A stretch of DNA of 64,000 nt from CAYNJF01 sp964351745 (GTDB taxonomy: Bacteria; Pseudomonadota; Gammaproteobacteria; Berkiellales; Berkiellaceae). A program made the translations under genes and the position numbers. Positions within the stretch are counted from its first letter, which is position 1, and every line of letters starts with the position of its first letter. Positions 8,852-15,852 of the stretch are shown piece after piece. The notes beneath the pieces were generated by a model, which ran no database searches, was not told the origin of the DNA, and saw only the letters and a program-made list of their open reading frames with translations. The stretch spans positions 1 through 64,000 of the forward strand of contig CAYGPI010000003.1 of the NCBI GenBank assembly GCA_964351745.1, in the 5' to 3' direction.

Positions 8852-9319
8852 ATGGCAAAATGGAAAAAAGGGCAGTCAGGTAATCCAAAAGGTCGTAAGA
8901 AAGGTGCTCAAACTCAAAGCTCTAGGCTGCGTGAACAATTAGAGTCTAGTTCAAATCAAATCATTAGTAAGGTTATAGAGCTTGCCATTGGGGGTGATAT
9001 TCAAGCACTAAAGCTATGTCTTGAGCGAATATGCCCACCATTGAGACCTATGACTGAGGCTAGGGAAATTGATTTAAGTATCACTAATAATTTGACAGCA
9101 AAAGGTGAGCATATATTTGAGTTGATCAGCCAAGGTGCGATTGATCTTAATGAAGCTTCACAAATAATGGGCATGCTAATTAGACAAGCAAAATTGATTG
9201 AAACAACCGAACTAATTAATAAGGTAGAAGAGTTAGAGAATGTTATGCAAAGCTCTGGTTATGCCTCTACTCAGTCAGTTATAGCCCCAGAAGCAGATTA
9301 TGAGATTGTTGAAGAGTGA
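8852..9319 (+). CDS. DUF5681 domain protein
   Basis: A 155-residue protein starting MAKWKKGQSGNPKGRKKG, the signature KGQSGNPKGR of DUF5681, followed by the family's conserved GDIQALKLCLERICPP segment. The basic N-terminus looks DNA-binding; the C-terminal half is helical and acidic. Members are common in prophages and islands, sometimes near terminase genes, and a small-terminase-like or DNA-binding role has been considered, but no function is established to my knowledge. Its upstream region contains the TGTCAG repeats. Confidence 0.75.
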   Translation: MAKWKKGQSGNPKGRKKGAQTQSSRLREQLESSSNQIISKVIELAIGGDIQALKLCLERICPPLRPMTEAREIDLSITNNLTAKGEHIFELISQGAIDLNEASQIMGMLIRQAKLIETTELINKVEELENVMQSSGYASTQSVIAPEADYEIVEE

Positions 9320-9321
9320 CA

Positions 9322-9789
9322 TCAGTTTATATTGGGGAAATATTGGTATCCTGTAATATCGAGTGAGCGCATTTGCGTTAAATATTTTTCAATTTTTGGC
9401 ATGAAAGAAATACTATTTTCTAATTGTGCCCATATGTAACGTACATGAGTTTTGAGAAGATCTTCATGCACGCTTCTAAATGTATGAATCCAGAGTGTCG
9501 TTGCAGCATACAGAAGCTTACCTTCTTGATTTTTGACTCTTTTTGTTCCTTTAAGGAAAAGATGTAGTTGAAGAATTGCCCATTTGTTTTTGTATAAGCT
9601 GGCTTCTGGTTCAAGTAAGTTCAATGAAAAGTCATTGGCAAAAATATTTTTTATGTGTGTGGTGAATGCTAAGAGCAAACATAACTGATCTGGTGGCATA
9701 CTGTTAATCATCTTTAAAAAGTTCATTAGCTCCTTGCAATGAGACTTAGCAATTCTTTTTAGCCAGATCTTTGTAAAAAAGGCGAACAT
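9322..9789 (-). CDS. Hypothetical 155-aa protein of the element
   Basis: Reverse-strand gene that ends two bases from the end of the DUF5681 gene and starts at an ATG at 9789, divergent from the XRE repressor. The product is helical, with basic N-terminus (FFTKIWLKRIAKSHCKEL) and a mildly hydrophobic middle (LCLLLAFTTHI). No family recognised. Its promoter must lie in 9790-9935, which also holds the two palindromic operators, so it may be controlled by the neighbouring repressor. Confidence 0.6.
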   Translation of the reverse strand: MFAFFTKIWLKRIAKSHCKELMNFLKMINSMPPDQLCLLLAFTTHIKNIFANDFSLNLLEPEASLYKNKWAILQLHLFLKGTKRVKNQEGKLLYAATTLWIHTFRSVHEDLLKTHVRYIWAQLENSISFMPKIEKYLTQMRSLDITGYQYFPNIN

Positions 9790-9854
9790 TTTAACCCCGT
9801 GTGTGATGAGCGTGAGGCGTGTAGCCTCACTAAAGTTGTTATTACACCAACTAA

Positions 9855-9930
9855 TACTAAGGAATCCTTAGTATCTTGTCAAGCTAAAAACTAAGAATAT
9901 CTTAGTTATCCATTCCTAGTTTGATATAAT
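9855..9930. promoter_or_regulatory. Two palindromic operators and promoter of the XRE repressor
   Basis: TACTAAGGAATCCTTAGTA (9855-9873) and AACTAAGAATATCTTAGTT (9889-9907) share an 8+3+8 dyad with the core ACTAAG/CTTAGT. TATAAT follows at 9925-9930, with TTAGTT 17 bp upstream inside the second operator. The layout fits autorepression by the XRE protein and control of the divergent gene. The -10 box is only six bases from the TTG start, suggesting a leaderless mRNA like that of lambda cI from PRM. Confidence 0.65.
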
Positions 9931-9935
9931 GTAAA

Positions 9936-10238
9936 TTGGCATTTGACAAAAACCTGGTTGCAAAACGATTGAAAGAGGCGCGCCTTAAGGCAGATATATC
10001 CCAAAAGAAATTGGGTATAGCTGCTGGAATAGATGAGTTCTCAGCTAGTGCTCGAATGAATCAATATGAAACTGGCAAGCATGTGCCAGATTTGCTGACA
10101 CTGAATCAAATTGCGAAAGTTCTAAAATTGCCAATTGCTTATTTTTACTCAGATGATGACAGGTTAGCAAAGTTAATAGCGCTGTATAGTAAAATGACCA
10201 AGTCTGAAAAGGATCAGATTCTAGCAAAACTAGAATAA
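9936..10238 (+). CDS. XRE/cI-like repressor
   Basis: A 100-residue protein with an N-terminal HTH_3 domain (about 8-70: VAKRLKEARLKADISQKKLG, then a second helix pair ending YFYSDDD) and a short C-terminal helix. No peptidase domain, so it is not a LexA/CI-type self-cleaving repressor. The start codon is TTG at 9936; the domain begins immediately after it, so no later start is reasonable. Two matching palindromes upstream are its probable operators. It precedes the KAP-like NTPase gene by 66 bp, which places that gene under the same or a linked promoter. Confidence 0.8.
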   Translation: MAFDKNLVAKRLKEARLKADISQKKLGIAAGIDEFSASARMNQYETGKHVPDLLTLNQIAKVLKLPIAYFYSDDDRLAKLIALYSKMTKSEKDQILAKLE

Positions 10239-10273
10239 CATACTGTATGTTAGAATTGATTAGTATCCTAATC
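10236..10273. promoter_or_regulatory. Two further palindromes between repressor and KAP-NTPase gene
   Basis: TAACATACTGTATGTTA (10236-10252) is a perfect 17-bp palindrome that includes the stop codon of the repressor gene, and GATTAG-TATC-CTAATC (10258-10273) is a 6+4+6 dyad. They differ from the upstream operators. They could be binding sites for another regulator or RNA hairpins that modulate read-through into the NTPase gene. Confidence 0.45.
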
Positions 10274-10304
10274 TCGAAGAGCCCCCTTATCTAACCAGAA
10301 TACA

Positions 10305-12086
10305 ATGGGACAAATCGTGTCACTTAAAGAAATAAAAGATGAAGTTAAGTGCTTTGTAAAGTCACCAGTCCCTGAAGTAATGGCTATTAAAGGGAATTGG
10401 GGTGTAGGTAAAACATATGCATGGTTGCAATTTCTTAAAGAATTTAAAGGCGACATTACTTTAAAAAAATACAGTTATGTTTCCCTATTTGGCTTGCAAT
10501 CTATTGAAGAGTTAAGATTAGCCATTTTTGCAAATACAATACCCGTAAGAAGCATTGGGTCTAACAAGGCAGCTGAATACATAAAGAAAAATTATAAAGA
10601 TCCAAAAAAAGTAATTAATGATATTAAAGGCATTAAAGGGGCATCTAAGAGTTACTTTATTTCTTCAGAATTTTTGTTTGATATATTTGGTCTTTTCAAG
10701 CAAGTGTTGTTGGGTTTATTCGATTTAGTTTCGATTATTAGGTATGTAAAAGCGCTATTTCCATTGCTTGAGTCAACAAGCAAGTTTTTAAGTAAAGAAA
10801 TGATTATTTGCCTGGACGACCTTGAGAGGAAAAGTAGCAGATTACAATATAGAGAAATAATGGGATTAATTAATGATCTTAAAGAAATAAAAAAATGTAA
10901 GATTGTATTAATCTTAAATGACGATGAACTTACTCATGATGAAGATAAGAATGATTATAAGAAAATACGTGAGAAAGTAATAGACGTTGAGTTAATGTTT
11001 GAGCCAACGGCCAAAGAGTGCCTCGAAATAGCGTTATCAGAAAAAAATGATTCAAATACTATTATTAAAAAATATATAGAACAGTTAAATATAAACAATA
11101 TCCGTATTATAAATAAAATCAAAGCCTTAACTTTCAAGTTGGCGGATGCCGCTGATTGGGGTGAATATGATATAAGTTTATATGAAGAATGCGTGAAATC
11201 ATTGGTTTTATTCACGTATAGTTTTTATGTTAAAGATGGCCATGTTCCTGAAATTGAATTTATTCAAAGCAAAGGGAGTGTTTTTTTTGTGCAAAGTGAA
11301 ATTTCAGAAGATGATAAGAGTAAAGTTGATTACCTAAGAGAGTATGAATTTTCTAACTTTGACGAATTAGATGCTGAAATCTTACACCTTGTTAAAAAAG
11401 GCTATTTAAGCCAAGAAAGTATCACAAAAATTCTAAATGAAAAAAATAAAATCATTGGCAAACATAATAAACAAGCTGCCATAAGAGAGATTTGGGATAT
11501 ATATAGAAATACATTCAATATGGAAGTAGATAGGTTCGTAGATATTGTTTTAGAGAAATGCAGTAGTCACATTACATCTTTATCACCAGAAAGTCTTAAT
11601 CAAATTGTAATGGTGTTGCGGGATATTGATGCAAGCCAAGTTGCTGATGAATTACTAGGTCTCTATAAGCAGGCATTTTCAGACAAGCAGCACTTCATGA
11701 TTGAAAATATTCACTTTGGAGCGGTTGATGAAGGTTTAAAGGACGCATTTTCTTCTAAATTGGAAGAGCTGAAAGAGAAACGTCTTTTTAATGACATTAT
11801 TCAAGATCTTCTTGATGATAAGGAAATCTCAAAAGAAGATGCTGAAGTTCTTAGTGAATCAAGTGTAAATGAATATATATCCCTATTCAAATCATTCAAT
11901 GACTCTAGACTCCCCCGTATTCTTAAAATATTTTTAAAGAAAGAATTGTTCGGATTTGTTGAAAATGACTGCCTAGTCAAAATTGGTCAAAAAACTAGAA
12001 ATGCTCTTAGTGAAATTGGCAAAGAAAACAAACTAAATGCCATTAAAGTAGCTCCTCTGCTGGATTCTTCTTCAACTAAAAAATGA
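10305..12086 (+). CDS. KAP-like P-loop NTPase, candidate defence protein
   Basis: A 593-residue protein with Walker A GNWGVGKT (30-37) and Walker B IICLDDLERK (Asp171, Asp172), followed by IVLILNDDEL, the arrangement of KAP/STAND-like P-loop NTPases. Hydrophobic stretches around 115-155 (FLFDIFGLFKQVLLGLFDLV), between Walker A and B, match the membrane insertion usual in KAP NTPases. The C-terminal half is helical and Glu/Lys rich with no recognised effector domain. KAP-type NTPases are frequent in anti-phage loci, and this one sits as cargo behind an XRE repressor, so defence is a reasonable inference but not shown. It converges with the 120-aa gene, overlapping it by 11 bases. Confidence 0.7.
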   Translation: MGQIVSLKEIKDEVKCFVKSPVPEVMAIKGNWGVGKTYAWLQFLKEFKGDITLKKYSYVSLFGLQSIEELRLAIFANTIPVRSIGSNKAAEYIKKNYKDPKKVINDIKGIKGASKSYFISSEFLFDIFGLFKQVLLGLFDLVSIIRYVKALFPLLESTSKFLSKEMIICLDDLERKSSRLQYREIMGLINDLKEIKKCKIVLILNDDELTHDEDKNDYKKIREKVIDVELMFEPTAKECLEIALSEKNDSNTIIKKYIEQLNINNIRIINKIKALTFKLADAADWGEYDISLYEECVKSLVLFTYSFYVKDGHVPEIEFIQSKGSVFFVQSEISEDDKSKVDYLREYEFSNFDELDAEILHLVKKGYLSQESITKILNEKNKIIGKHNKQAAIREIWDIYRNTFNMEVDRFVDIVLEKCSSHITSLSPESLNQIVMVLRDIDASQVADELLGLYKQAFSDKQHFMIENIHFGAVDEGLKDAFSSKLEELKEKRLFNDIIQDLLDDKEISKEDAEVLSESSVNEYISLFKSFNDSRLPRILKIFLKKELFGFVENDCLVKIGQKTRNALSEIGKENKLNAIKVAPLLDSSSTKK

Positions 12087-12438
12087 AATTTAGAATTTTT
12101 TGAACAGGGTGCCTTGGTGGAGTTTTATTTATTGATCTTAGTTTAGAGCTTGAAGTGCCATCAGAAATTGCAGCTTTACCGAGATATTCCCACTGGTTGG
12201 CATCTAATTTTTTAAATACAGGTATTTTATTCTTTTGTTTAATTAAAAGTTCAGCCCCCTTTTTTCTAATTGGCCCAACTTCAATCCAGGCTTCTTTAGG
12301 GAAGTTGGGATTGATTTTAGGATCAAATTTGCAATATAAAACTTGGTCGCCTTTTATTGGCATAGAAGACTGAACATTGCCACCGAAATGATCCTTTAGC
12401 TTTTTTGTGCTGTATATTTTGTTTTTTTCAAACATCAT
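12076..12438 (-). CDS. 120-aa partner of the TS-like protein
   Basis: Small protein with ATG ATG start, beginning one base after the stop of the TS-like gene, so the two are translationally coupled. The segment IYSTKKLKDHFGGN, with GGN at 19-21 and later WIEVGPIRKKG and WEYLGKA, looks like a compact beta-rich domain. It reminds me of SRA-like or other small DNA-reader modules linked to HNH nucleases, which also start with a (K/R)LxxxFGG.xQ pattern; this resemblance is weak and from memory. It has no signal peptide or membrane segment. If the likeness holds, it could recognise modified DNA or nucleotide made by its partner. Confidence 0.55.
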   Translation of the reverse strand: MMFEKNKIYSTKKLKDHFGGNVQSSMPIKGDQVLYCKFDPKINPNFPKEAWIEVGPIRKKGAELLIKQKNKIPVFKKLDANQWEYLGKAAISDGTSSSKLRSINKTPPRHPVQKILNFIF

Positions 12439-12439
12439 A

Positions 12440-13177
12440 CTATTCTCTTATGGTTGTAAAATCATCAAAAAATTTATTGTCGTTATCATTTTCATATATG
12501 TGTAAACTACCAATAGTAATTGACAAGTTGCCCGTTGAGATACCTTGGTATGTAGATTTCAGTGCGTCAACATATTTTGTCATTAAATGACAATGCCAAG
12601 GTAGGTCATAGATCAACCCATGTCTTAGATCACACGAGCGTTGAAAAACAATAAAATGTATTAAATTGTCTCTAATCAATATTTGTGTGGATATTGTGCA
12701 TGGTATGTCCCTTTGATTAATGTAATGCTCGGGTAAATTGTAGTGCAAAATTGCTTGTCTAGAGAATTTGTCCCGCTTAAGAAGGCTCAATGTTAAGTTA
12801 AACGGTGTTTCTGTTGTTGATGTGTATTGGTTAAGCTTGTGTAGGATTAAGTAGCCATAGTTCGATTGAATCTTACCTGCTGCATCTGCAATGTTGGGCC
12901 ATATTTTTTTTGATGGCGCGTCTGTATAGTCTAGCAACCCTGATTCATACCATTTAATTTCAGCTTTCCTATATTTATCATATTTTTTTTGTTCGCTGTG
13001 AGCATTTGTTTTGGAAAAATCTAATTTGTGTTTAGTAATATCTGTTAACGTCAATGAGGTAAAAACTAACTCCTTAGTTTTTAAACCTCTTACCTCAAGT
13101 TCATTGCCATCTTTTCGTACTTTTGTTACGAGATCTGTATAAATTGTCTGAAAATTGTCAGCTTTCACGTGGTGCAT
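12440..13177 (-). CDS. Thymidylate-synthase-fold protein, dCMP-hydroxymethylase-like
   Basis: A 245-residue protein that aligns by eye with ThyA along most of its length. Landmarks: EIKW (Glu73, cf. ThyA Glu58), IW (Trp93), NYGY (Tyr107), SR (Arg140), IPC (catalytic Cys160), FQRSCD (Arg180, Ser181, Asp183) and SLHIYEN (His226, Tyr228). At the position of ThyA Asn177 there is Asp191, the change known to turn uracil-ring into cytosine-ring recognition and typical of dCMP hydroxymethylases such as T4 gp42. The His after the catalytic Cys is Thr161. Predicted activity: folate-dependent methylation or hydroxymethylation of a cytidine nucleotide. GGAGGGG lies six bases before the ATG. It is followed after one base by the 120-aa gene. 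Confidence 0.75.
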   Translation of the reverse strand: MHHVKADNFQTIYTDLVTKVRKDGNELEVRGLKTKELVFTSLTLTDITKHKLDFSKTNAHSEQKKYDKYRKAEIKWYESGLLDYTDAPSKKIWPNIADAAGKIQSNYGYLILHKLNQYTSTTETPFNLTLSLLKRDKFSRQAILHYNLPEHYINQRDIPCTISTQILIRDNLIHFIVFQRSCDLRHGLIYDLPWHCHLMTKYVDALKSTYQGISTGNLSITIGSLHIYENDNDNKFFDDFTTIRE

Positions 13178-13323
13178 GATTTACCCCTCCAGTAAATACT
13201 ATCGTCCGGAGATGATAAAAATAGAGCTTATCATATTGTGAACTGCATAAAGATACAGAGTAATGGCTTGTATTTGGTGCTTATAACTTAGGCTTAATTG
13301 ACTTCATAAACACCTGTTTCTAA

Positions 13324-13938
13324 TCAGTCTTGCAAAGAACATACATCTTTCTTGGCTGACTGTAGAAGCTTTAATTGATCAAGAGCTAGTTCAACAGCAT
13401 TTCTAGCTTCTTCGATGGAACAGCTGAAGATTTCACCGATTGGAGCACCTTTGTCAAGGCAATCTGAAAGAATGTCATGAGTATGCAATTCAACATTTTC
13501 TGCACTAGTTGTGTGGTAAACTGTGTTTATTTTCCAATGGCCTAATAGTTCGCCCAAAGCTTGAAATCGACTAATTCTTTGTTTTAGCTGATTTATAAGC
13601 TTAGTGAATGAGCCTTGATTAGATCTATTGAACACATCTTGATTATTTTCTAATTTTGTTAAATAAGAAATAGCTAAAGAAGAATCCTTCTCAAATGGTA
13701 GTGAATTGCTACCAGGACAATGAACACCACTAAGTACATGTCTGTTGATAAATCCCTTGCCATTTATAAATCGACGTCCACCACAAATTTGGCAGGTCCC
13801 TTTAATGCCTAGCCACATGTTGTTTACATCTCTTAGACGCTCCTCAACTCTATTTGTAGTCATTCCGACTTTTACACGCTTAGCCTCTTCATTCTCAAGA
13901 ATATATACTCGCCCGTGCATGTGCCTAAACTCTGTCAT
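13324..13938 (-). CDS. GIY-YIG (T5orf172-type) protein with zinc-finger-like insert
   Basis: A 204-residue protein starting with HGRVYILENEEAKRVKVGMT and VEERLRDVN, the GIY-YIG pattern of the T5orf172/MUG113 family, where VYIL and VKVGMT take the places of GIY and YIG. It is followed by CQICGG at about 49-54 and, some 20 residues later, HVLSGVHCPG, which could bind zinc. The C-terminal half is helical. Known GIY-YIG members are nucleases; this subfamily is common in phages and islands with mostly unknown targets. It lies upstream of the TS-like gene on the same strand, 146 bp away, and could share its transcript. Confidence 0.65.
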   Translation of the reverse strand: MTEFRHMHGRVYILENEEAKRVKVGMTTNRVEERLRDVNNMWLGIKGTCQICGGRRFINGKGFINRHVLSGVHCPGSNSLPFEKDSSLAISYLTKLENNQDVFNRSNQGSFTKLINQLKQRISRFQALGELLGHWKINTVYHTTSAENVELHTHDILSDCLDKGAPIGEIFSCSIEEARNAVELALDQLKLLQSAKKDVCSLQD

Positions 13939-14017
13939 AATTGCTAAACCTCATTCCAAATAATATTTTCTTTAAAATGGCATCGAATTTAATAGTTAAG
14001 TGACTTCTTAACAGACA

Positions 14018-15289
14018 TCATTTTCTTATAGACATGACTGCAGTTTGTTTTTCTTCATAATTAAAAGAGGGCAACATGCCATTCACTGTGTTAGCCAAAG
14101 TTTTATCACATAAATGCGCATAATGCCTTGATGTCACTCTTGTATCAGCATGACCAAGCAGATTTGAGATGGTTAATAGTTCTGCCCCTGCTTGGGCCAG
14201 CAACGAAGCATAGGTATGTCTTAACTCATGGAATCTTACTGCAGGCTCAACTCTGGCATGTTTGCAGGCCTCTTGTAATATCCTTACGTGGTGATTCTTG
14301 CCCCAAATGCTCCCATCTAGCTTCTTAAAGACGGTTTCACTGCTAAGTTTACCTAGTGTTACATTTTTAAAAAAATAGGCCCCAGCTTTATTAAGGGGAA
14401 TATATCGACCTTTACCGCTTTTTGAAGGTTGAATAAAAATGTGTGGCTTCTCACCCAAGTGAACATCACCAACTATTAACTTGGCCAACTCATTAAAGCG
14501 AGCACCAGTATATAAGGCAGCCTGTATTAGTTCTCTCAGATCTGATCTGGAGGCATTGATAAGCCTTGTTGCTTCAGTTTCTTTCAAGAATCGTATTTTT
14601 GGCTCATCTACCTTCTCAAATGGCTTTACTCTGCGCCAGGCTAGATCATCATCTACCAGCTCATCTTGAAAGGCTTTGTTTAGAATAGCTTTGAACACGG
14701 TTAGGATCCGATTCGCGGTTACCTTACGAGCGCGTTTTTTGTCATCAGTTTCCGCAGTTTTATGAAATTGCTGTTTTGCATATTTAGATGAGCGCTTACG
14801 TGCGGGGGTAGAAGCGAGCTTTTGGTGCCAGGCTTTCAGCTCTTTAGTGGTTATCTCATATATTAGTGTGTCTGCAAAGCGAGGGAGAATATGAGCATTT
14901 ATAGTAGCTAGGGTGCCATCAAGAGACTTTCTATTATCTTTGAACCAGTCAATATAGTGTTGAGTTGCGTATTGGACAGTCACCTTAGTAGGGTGCTCCT
15001 TTGTGAGTGTGTCCATCAGTTCATGGGCTTTGTATTGAACATCCTTGAAGCTTAGGATTTCTTCCCCATCACTATCTAAGGTGTCGTCGGCTTTACCTAA
15101 TGCCTTCTTAATGTATTTTTTGGTACCAGGTTTTAGGACGCGTAGCACCCAAGTACCACCTCGGGTACCCTTACGGTAACCAACATAACAGCCTGTGCAT
15201 ATTAATCGCCAATAGGGATCTTTAGAAACAGGAAGTTTAAGTCTTGCTTGTCGGGTATCTAATTTTGAGTCTTTGACTTGCCTTGCCAC
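14018..15289 (-). CDS. int: Tyrosine-type site-specific integrase
   Basis: A 423-residue phage integrase family protein. The catalytic set is complete: Arg264 (TGARFNEL), Lys290 (SKSGKGR), His354/Arg357 (HELRH), His380 (LLGH) and nucleophile Tyr390 (SRHYAHL). The N-terminal part holds an arm-binding-like region and a SAM-like core-binding domain (about 100-215). The start is GTG at 15289, preceded by AAGGAG six bases upstream. It sits next to attR and reads inward; it recombines the tRNA-Glu 3' sequence, and the GGTAACTT repeats at both ends are its likely arm sites. Confidence 0.95.
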   Translation of the reverse strand: MARQVKDSKLDTRQARLKLPVSKDPYWRLICTGCYVGYRKGTRGGTWVLRVLKPGTKKYIKKALGKADDTLDSDGEEILSFKDVQYKAHELMDTLTKEHPTKVTVQYATQHYIDWFKDNRKSLDGTLATINAHILPRFADTLIYEITTKELKAWHQKLASTPARKRSSKYAKQQFHKTAETDDKKRARKVTANRILTVFKAILNKAFQDELVDDDLAWRRVKPFEKVDEPKIRFLKETEATRLINASRSDLRELIQAALYTGARFNELAKLIVGDVHLGEKPHIFIQPSKSGKGRYIPLNKAGAYFFKNVTLGKLSSETVFKKLDGSIWGKNHHVRILQEACKHARVEPAVRFHELRHTYASLLAQAGAELLTISNLLGHADTRVTSRHYAHLCDKTLANTVNGMLPSFNYEEKQTAVMSIRK

Positions 15290-15313
15290 GAATACTCCTT
15301 AACTACAAACGTG

Positions 15314-15332
15314 GGTAACTTTTGGGTAACTT
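15314..15332 (+). repeat. Right arm-type repeat near attR
   Basis: An identical, same-orientation copy of the 19-bp GGTAACTT tandem at 6030-6048. It lies just upstream of the integrase start codon, so binding by integrase or the AlpA-like factor could also regulate int. Confidence 0.6.
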
Positions 15333-15438
15333 ACGTGCTTGAACATCAGCGATCAGCAATGTACCCTAAAGAACAAAACGTTGTCAAATCAATCGGTTAG
15401 AGTGTTCGTAGAAGTTCGCCAAAGTACACCTTAGAGGA

Positions 15439-15484
15439 CTTTCACGGCGGTAACAGGAGTTCGGATCCCTTTGGGGACGCCATT
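15439..15484 (+). repeat. attR: degenerate copy of the tRNA-Glu 3' part
   Basis: A 46-bp copy of 5925-5970 with three substitutions, all in the T-arm and acceptor part, while the 19-bp core is identical. The mismatches would disturb a tRNA, consistent with relaxed selection on the non-functional copy. Confidence 0.88.
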
Positions 15485-15852
15485 CATTTTCTTACAAATG
15501 AATGGCTTACATTTTTTCAACTATCCAGAGCATCAATTATCGGTAATATATCGGTTATATTCATATTTAGATTCTGACAAACCACTACACTTCACTATTT
15601 ATCAGAGGCTGTCGCTCTTTATCTTTGCCTATCAGCATAAGAGCACTTCAAAAATCTTTGGTCACAGATGAATAAGCATCTTTGGCTATCTTTATGGAGC
15701 CTTACTGGTGCTTATTACTGTAGGTTTTAGCTGGGGCTTATGTTAAAAGATTAGTTGTTCAACTCATAATATGCCCGTTCGTCTTAAATTTTTGCGTGAA
15801 CGCTCATTCGCATATATATTACATCCCAATATTATCTATTGGGAAGATTATC
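15485..15852. other. Gene-free stretch right of the element
   Basis: About 370 bp with no supported gene. An ATG near 15669 opens only a 20-codon frame (MNKHLWLSLWSL...) that continues in another frame as a hydrophobic peptide (LVLITVGFSWG), so a decayed membrane-protein gene is possible but cannot be shown. The open frame over 15471-15671 runs through attR and lacks any protein-like features. Confidence 0.4.

Larger units (their letters stand above)
5925..15484. mobile_element. Integrative element of about 9.5 kb in tRNA-Glu
   Basis: The element lies between the 3' part of tRNA-Glu and an imperfect copy of it. A tyrosine integrase sits at the right end reading inward. Inside are an AlpA-like factor, a replication-type ATPase, a DUF5681 protein, an XRE repressor with operators and a cargo set (KAP-like NTPase, TS-like protein, 120-aa protein, GIY-YIG protein). 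No relaxase, type IV secretion, capsid, portal or large-terminase gene is seen. That gene set fits a P4/PICI-like satellite or a small mobilisable island rather than an ICE or full prophage. The call as an element is strong; the satellite label is inference. Confidence 0.9.

Noticed and set aside
15471..15671. 66-codon frame across attR
   Set aside because: Runs out of the tRNA remnant, with no ribosome-binding site and no recognisable features.
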